From contig NZ_VZCB01000045.1 in the NCBI RefSeq assembly GCF_009494395.1, forward strand, positions 39,206-103,205: 64,000 nucleotides of DNA. Direction: 5' to 3'. Under the pieces are notes generated by a model, which saw only the letters and a program-made list of their open reading frames with translations, was not told the origin of the DNA and did no database searches. Positions 60,754-64,000 of the stretch are shown in pieces. The translations under genes and the position numbers were made by a program. The DNA is from Segatella copri (GTDB lineage: Bacteria > Bacteroidota > Bacteroidia > Bacteroidales > Bacteroidaceae). The first letter of the stretch is position 1. Each line of letters begins with the position of its first letter.

Positions 60754-62163
60754 ATGAAAAAGATGGTTATTTCTTCTGTGCTGATGTTATGTGCTTTGTC
60801 TGCATTGGCACAATCTACAGCCCGCAAATTCGTACTGAAAAACAGTGCTGACGGTCAGAGCGAGCTGACTTGTTATTTACCTCAGAACCCTTCAGGTCGT
60901 GCTGTGGTTGATTGTCCTGGTGGTGGCTATTCTCATCTGGCAATGGATCATGAGGGTCATCAGTGGGCTGAATATTTCAACAGGCAGGGTATTGCTTTCT
61001 TTGTGTTGAAGTATCGTATGCCTAAGGGCGACCGTAACATTCCTTTGAGTGATGCCTATCAGGCTATGCGCACGGTTCGTGACAGTGCTGCTGTCTGGCA
61101 TATCAATAAGGAGGATGTGGGAATCATGGGCTTCTCGGCTGGTGGTCATCTGGCTTCTTCTGTCAGTACGCATGCTGAATATGATGCCCGTCCTAATTTC
61201 TCCATTCTCTTCTATCCGGTCATTTCCATGGATGAGCGCATCACCCATAAGGGTTCCTGTGTCAATTTCCTGGGCGAGGAGCGTAAGACCAATCCTCAGC
61301 TGGTGAAGGAATGGTCTAATGATAAGGCAGTTCGCCGCCATCTTACTCCCCGTGCCATTATCCTGATGTCGAGTGATGATGAGGTGGTTCCGCCGGTTAC
61401 CAATGGTGTGGCTTATTATTCTGCCATGCGGAATGAGGGTAATGAATGTACGATGCATGTTTATCCTACCTGCGGTCATGGCTGGGGCTTCCGTGATGCA
61501 GCTCACGGTTTCCCTTATCACGAGCAGATGTTAAACGACCTTACTTCCTGGCTGAATCATTTCCAGGGTCCAAAGGAGGATGCGGTCCGTGTGGCTTGTA
61601 TCGGTAATTCCATCACCGATGGCTTTGGAATAGGAATGGCACCTGTCAAGGGATATCCTGCCGTTTTGCAGAAGAAGTTGGGGGATGGTTATCAGGTGAA
61701 GAACTTTGGTGTTTCTGCCCGTACCATGATGAATAAGGGTGACTTGCCTTACATGAACGAACTGGCGTGGAGAGATGCGCAGGCTTTCAATCCTAACATT
61801 GTGATTATCAAGTTGGGAACCAACGATAGCAAGACTCATAATTGGGTGCACGGAGCAGATGAATATCGCCAGAGCATGCAGGCGATGATAGATACCTTGA
61901 AGGCATTGCCTAGTAAGCCGAAAATCTATCTCTGTTCACCGATACCTGCCTTTAAGGACACTTGGACTATCAACGATAGCGTGATTGTGAATGGCGAAAT
62001 GCCAATCATCAAGAAACTCGCCAAAAAGAATAAGTGTCAGTTCATCGATCTCCATACTTCATATACCTATGGTGATATGATGCTGAATGATGGTATTCAT
62101 CCGAATGCCAAGGGAGCAGCGAAGATGGCAGATATCATCTTTGATGCGATAGAGAAAAAATAA
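60754..62163 (+). CDS. Two-domain secreted esterase: alpha/beta hydrolase fused to SGNH/GDSL hydrolase
   Basis: 469 residues: signal peptide (about 1-19, ALSALAQ). Domain 1 (about 35-270) is an alpha/beta hydrolase of the acetyl-xylan-esterase type with PGGGYSHLA (oxyanion), GFSAGGH (Ser128), SSDDEVVPP (Asp near 209) and GHGWG (His242). Domain 2 (about 277-469) is SGNH: GNSITDG (Ser286), FGVSAR, LGTNDSK and DGIHPN (Asp446, His449). Both triads are intact. This suggests removal of acetyl or other esters at two positions of plant polysaccharides (inference). Monocistronic with a strong terminator. Confidence 0.87.
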   Translation: MKKMVISSVLMLCALSALAQSTARKFVLKNSADGQSELTCYLPQNPSGRAVVDCPGGGYSHLAMDHEGHQWAEYFNRQGIAFFVLKYRMPKGDRNIPLSDAYQAMRTVRDSAAVWHINKEDVGIMGFSAGGHLASSVSTHAEYDARPNFSILFYPVISMDERITHKGSCVNFLGEERKTNPQLVKEWSNDKAVRRHLTPRAIILMSSDDEVVPPVTNGVAYYSAMRNEGNECTMHVYPTCGHGWGFRDAAHGFPYHEQMLNDLTSWLNHFQGPKEDAVRVACIGNSITDGFGIGMAPVKGYPAVLQKKLGDGYQVKNFGVSARTMMNKGDLPYMNELAWRDAQAFNPNIVIIKLGTNDSKTHNWVHGADEYRQSMQAMIDTLKALPSKPKIYLCSPIPAFKDTWTINDSVIVNGEMPIIKKLAKKNKCQFIDLHTSYTYGDMMLNDGIHPNAKGAAKMADIIFDAIEKK

Positions 62164-62199
62164 AAAGGTATATGAGCTGCTGACTCTGATACCTTGATA

Positions 62200-62253
62200 A
62201 ATAGGGGCATCTTTGTTTCTTTGAAAGAGACAGAGGTGTCCCTATTATTTTTA
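62200..62253 (+). terminator. Terminator of the two-domain esterase gene
   Basis: A long imperfect stem beginning AATAGGG / CCCTATT (62200-62206, 62240-62246) followed by ATTTTTA. Beyond it, AAATGAACCA is repeated at 62291-62300 and 62301-62310. Confidence 0.75.
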
Positions 62254-62318
62254 TGAGCCACAAAAAAAGGATAAAAAGAGGGATTTCGTAAAATGAACCA
62301 AAATGAACCAATTTTTCT

Positions 62319-62343
62319 GAATCTCTACATAAAAGATACAGAA
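62319..62343 (+). repeat. Left inverted repeat of the putative invertible promoter
   Basis: The 25-bp arm starts GAATCTCTACATAA; it matches the reverse complement of 62491-62515 at 23 of 25 positions. A local dyad (TTTTCTGAAT / ATTCAGAAAA) surrounds this arm. Confidence 0.8.
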
Positions 62344-62450
62344 ATTCAGAAAACCTTTTATCTATCAACGACTTAGAAGATTGTATATGAAAAGAATAGT
62401 AAAAAAATGTTGATTTTCGTAGAACGATATTAATTTTTTAACACGCATAA

Positions 62451-62482
62451 TTTGCTAGTTTCCAACATTTTTCGTATTTTTG
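62451..62482 (+). promoter_or_regulatory. Consensus promoter inside the invertible segment, facing upxY
   Basis: TTTG 62451-62454, exactly 20 nt, TATTTTTG 62475-62482. It is the best -33/-7 match in the window. It points to the right, so the segment is in the ON orientation here; transcription should start near 62489. Confidence 0.75.
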
Positions 62483-62488
62483 CAAGGA

Positions 62489-62839
62489 GATTCTATATCT
62501 CTTATGTAGAGATTCTTAAGAACGAAGATAATAATAATATAAGTGTGGCTTTCATATAAGCGAAGCGTATGATACACAATTTGCTAAACACGGGCTTACC
62601 TGCATCATGTATGCAGAAGGCTGAAAGACATAAAAGTATTGAAGATTAGTGGAAGTTAGTCTATTGATTTTTCAATGCTGTGATACATATCACAACCCTA
62701 ATAATCCGGGGAGAGAAATCTTTTCAGGAGAAACCGAGGTATATTCAGCAGCCAACTAAAGATAACATTCACCTACTCTTCATTCTTCCTTCTTCGCTCT
62801 TCATTCTTCGCTCTTCATTCATCACTCTTCACTCAAATT
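62489..62839 (+). promoter_or_regulatory. Long 5' leader of the UpxY-like gene
   Basis: About 350 nt without a gene, containing hairpins CTGCAT/ATGCAG (62600-62616) and TGTGATA/TATCACA (62679-62694), and a pyrimidine-rich run of CTTCATTC/TTCACTC repeats (62775-62834) up to the start codon. In Bacteroides, UpxY proteins need the untranslated leader of their own operon to prevent premature termination; this leader could act in the same way (inference). Confidence 0.55.
62491..62515 (-). repeat. Right inverted repeat of the putative invertible promoter
   Basis: Ends with TTATGTAGAGATTC, the exact reverse complement of the first 14 bases of the left arm; the two mismatches are at inner positions. 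The segment between the arms is 147 bp (62344-62490). Confidence 0.8.
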
Positions 62840-63973
62840 ATGTGGTTTATAGTCAATACAGACAAATTTCAAGAACAAAAAACGAAAGAGTTTCTTGAAA
62901 AAACATATCCAGGCATAGTGAAGTTTGTCTATCTGCCCAAATGCCGAACGAAGTATGTCAATGCCCAGGGAGAAGAACGCTTCCGTTTTCGCCCGTTGAT
63001 ATATGGTTTGCTGTTTATCAAGGCAGACAGCATCAAGGTTTTGAAGAAAATACTGACACCTTGGGGGTATTTCGTCTACGAAGATATCATCCGTAGTCTG
63101 GAAACAGGCGAACAACAGAAAGAAAAGCTAGTCTCAAGAGCACATCTTCTTTGTAAGGATGTCAAGAACTTATCCACGGATGACATTGTCAAAACTGCCA
63201 CTATTCCAGATGAAGACATGGAGCATTTTATTTATTTCAGTGATAAAGTGGCAGATGGCATAGAGGGACTGAGTATAGTAGATAAGCGATATGATGACCT
63301 CATTCAGGAGAATGATACCGTCCGCATATTCAGTGGACCTTTGGCTGGTTGGGTTGGCGTGGTCAAGCAAATCAAGAACAAGGGCAAGAAAGACCGCCAT
63401 CTTTTTGTGCGATTTGGTAATAATCTCTGTCTCAGTTTTTCCAACGTTCGTCAATACGATATGCAGGTAGAGCATGAGGCAACAAAGGGACCGAAAGCAG
63501 AGGCTGTGGGCGTGTGGCGTGCCATCGACCAGATGGTTGGTTATCTTCAGGCAAAACAGCCTTCCGAGAATGCATGTCAAACATTGCGCACTCTTTTTTT
63601 GGATTATCAAAAGAGATTGCCTGTCTATCGCAATCAGGGTATGTCGGATTTGGCATACGAAAACAAGAAAGAAAAGAACACGGTTGCCCAGCAGCAAAAG
63701 GTTTTGGATCAGATAGACAAAAGAATGCGAAATAACTTCCGTGTTCTTTCCAATTACTTGAAGGCAGGTGAAATCACCCTGGAAAAGTGGTTGAAAGACC
63801 TGATTCCTGATGCCCCATTACGTCCATTTCTTACACCTACTTCTGGAGCAATCATCCCGGAAGGACATGATTATACGGTGTTGCATCATCATGGAATCAC
63901 GGAGTTAATCCTCCGCTGTAATCTTCGGGATGTCTTCCAGGATAAGGGGGAGACCGTCCGAAAACTTAATTAG
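62840..63973 (+). CDS. UpxY/NusG-like transcription antiterminator, extended
   Basis: 377 residues. N-terminal NGN domain (about 1-110: WFIVNTDKFQEQKTKEFL, FRPLIYGLLFIKAD), a middle region, and a KOW motif at about 155-195 (ENDTVRIFSGPLAGWVGVVKQI, RHLFVRFG). A C-terminal extension of about 170 residues (mostly helical, QQQKVLDQIDKRMRNNFRVL) has no recognised domain; classical UpxY proteins are only about 170-180 residues. UpxY proteins bind RNA polymerase and the operon leader to allow capsular polysaccharide transcription. The gene follows an invertible-type promoter and long leader; the polysaccharide genes would lie beyond the window. A longer NusG-family role other than capsule cannot be excluded. 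Confidence 0.82.
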   Translation: MWFIVNTDKFQEQKTKEFLEKTYPGIVKFVYLPKCRTKYVNAQGEERFRFRPLIYGLLFIKADSIKVLKKILTPWGYFVYEDIIRSLETGEQQKEKLVSRAHLLCKDVKNLSTDDIVKTATIPDEDMEHFIYFSDKVADGIEGLSIVDKRYDDLIQENDTVRIFSGPLAGWVGVVKQIKNKGKKDRHLFVRFGNNLCLSFSNVRQYDMQVEHEATKGPKAEAVGVWRAIDQMVGYLQAKQPSENACQTLRTLFLDYQKRLPVYRNQGMSDLAYENKKEKNTVAQQQKVLDQIDKRMRNNFRVLSNYLKAGEITLEKWLKDLIPDAPLRPFLTPTSGAIIPEGHDYTVLHHHGITELILRCNLRDVFQDKGETVRKLN

Positions 63974-64000
63974 GGAAGCAAACAACTGAATTGAGCATTT

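Noticed and set aside
62822..63115. 97-codon minus-strand frame opposite the start of the UpxY-like gene
   Set aside because: Antisense to a gene with recognisable NGN domain; no promoter.
1..64000. CRISPR array, IS element or prophage
   Set aside because: No regularly spaced repeat-spacer structure, transposase or phage gene was seen in any frame.

Overview
The window is chromosomal DNA of a Bacteroidales bacterium, most likely Prevotella/Segatella (inference). The main reasons are the many promoters of the Bacteroidetes primary sigma type (TTTG or TTG, about 20 nt, then TAnnTTTG), the absence of Shine-Dalgarno-like leaders, families largely restricted to this phylum (DUF4492, DUF4230, DUF6048/DUF6452, the small SRP RNA type, an UpxY-like antiterminator), TonB-dependent outer-membrane receptors, and dispersed simple repeats next to stop codons. 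No prophage, IS element or CRISPR array was seen.

Layout. 1-1.8 kb: a minus-strand DUF4492-cydA operon (cytochrome bd oxidase) running off the left edge. 2.1-6 kb: a decayed methyltransferase remnant, an AraC-family regulator, and an outer-membrane beta-barrel gene whose last strands lie beyond two in-frame TAG codons. 6.2-9.7 kb: YjbR-like protein, cupin, HxlR regulator, and a DXS-like enzyme. 9.9-16.1 kb: a His/Asp-rich secreted protein, then a three-gene plus-strand operon (type-5 acid phosphatase-like enzyme, TonB-dependent receptor, beta-helix lipoprotein) that looks like an organophosphate acquisition unit. 16.4-22.6 kb: an SDR gene and a TolC-HlyD-MFS efflux operon divergent from an AraC regulator. 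22.6-27 kb: a hybrid histidine kinase with Hpt domain and a sigma-54 activator flanking a tiny secreted protein that has a near-consensus -24/-12 promoter. 27.4-32 kb: GNAT, sodium:alanine symporter and DUF4230/DUF4738 envelope proteins.

32-45 kb is housekeeping: ribH and a TPR protein, recF and a DUF721/DciA-like gene, fthC, a C-terminal processing protease, dCMP deaminase, M3 peptidase, and an operon of Crp-like regulator, ApbE, DUF6048, DUF6452, GT2 and DUF4199 genes. 45-53 kb: an SRP RNA/tRNA-Thr unit, mutS2, thiE, thiD, a GH5 glycanase, a radical SAM protein, two tandem tRNA-Ser genes, a candidate small RNA and thyX. 53-62 kb: trmO, a GH28 polygalacturonase, tRNA-Phe, thiL, punA, lpxK, sppA and a two-domain esterase. 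GH5, GH28 and the esterase fit a plant-polysaccharide degrader.

The most striking element is at 62.3-64 kb. A consensus promoter lies inside a 147-bp segment flanked by 25-bp inverted repeats (23 of 25 matching). It faces a ~350-nt structured leader and an unusually long UpxY/NusG-like antiterminator gene. This is the architecture of an invertible, phase-variable capsule promoter, and the polysaccharide locus would lie to the right of the window.
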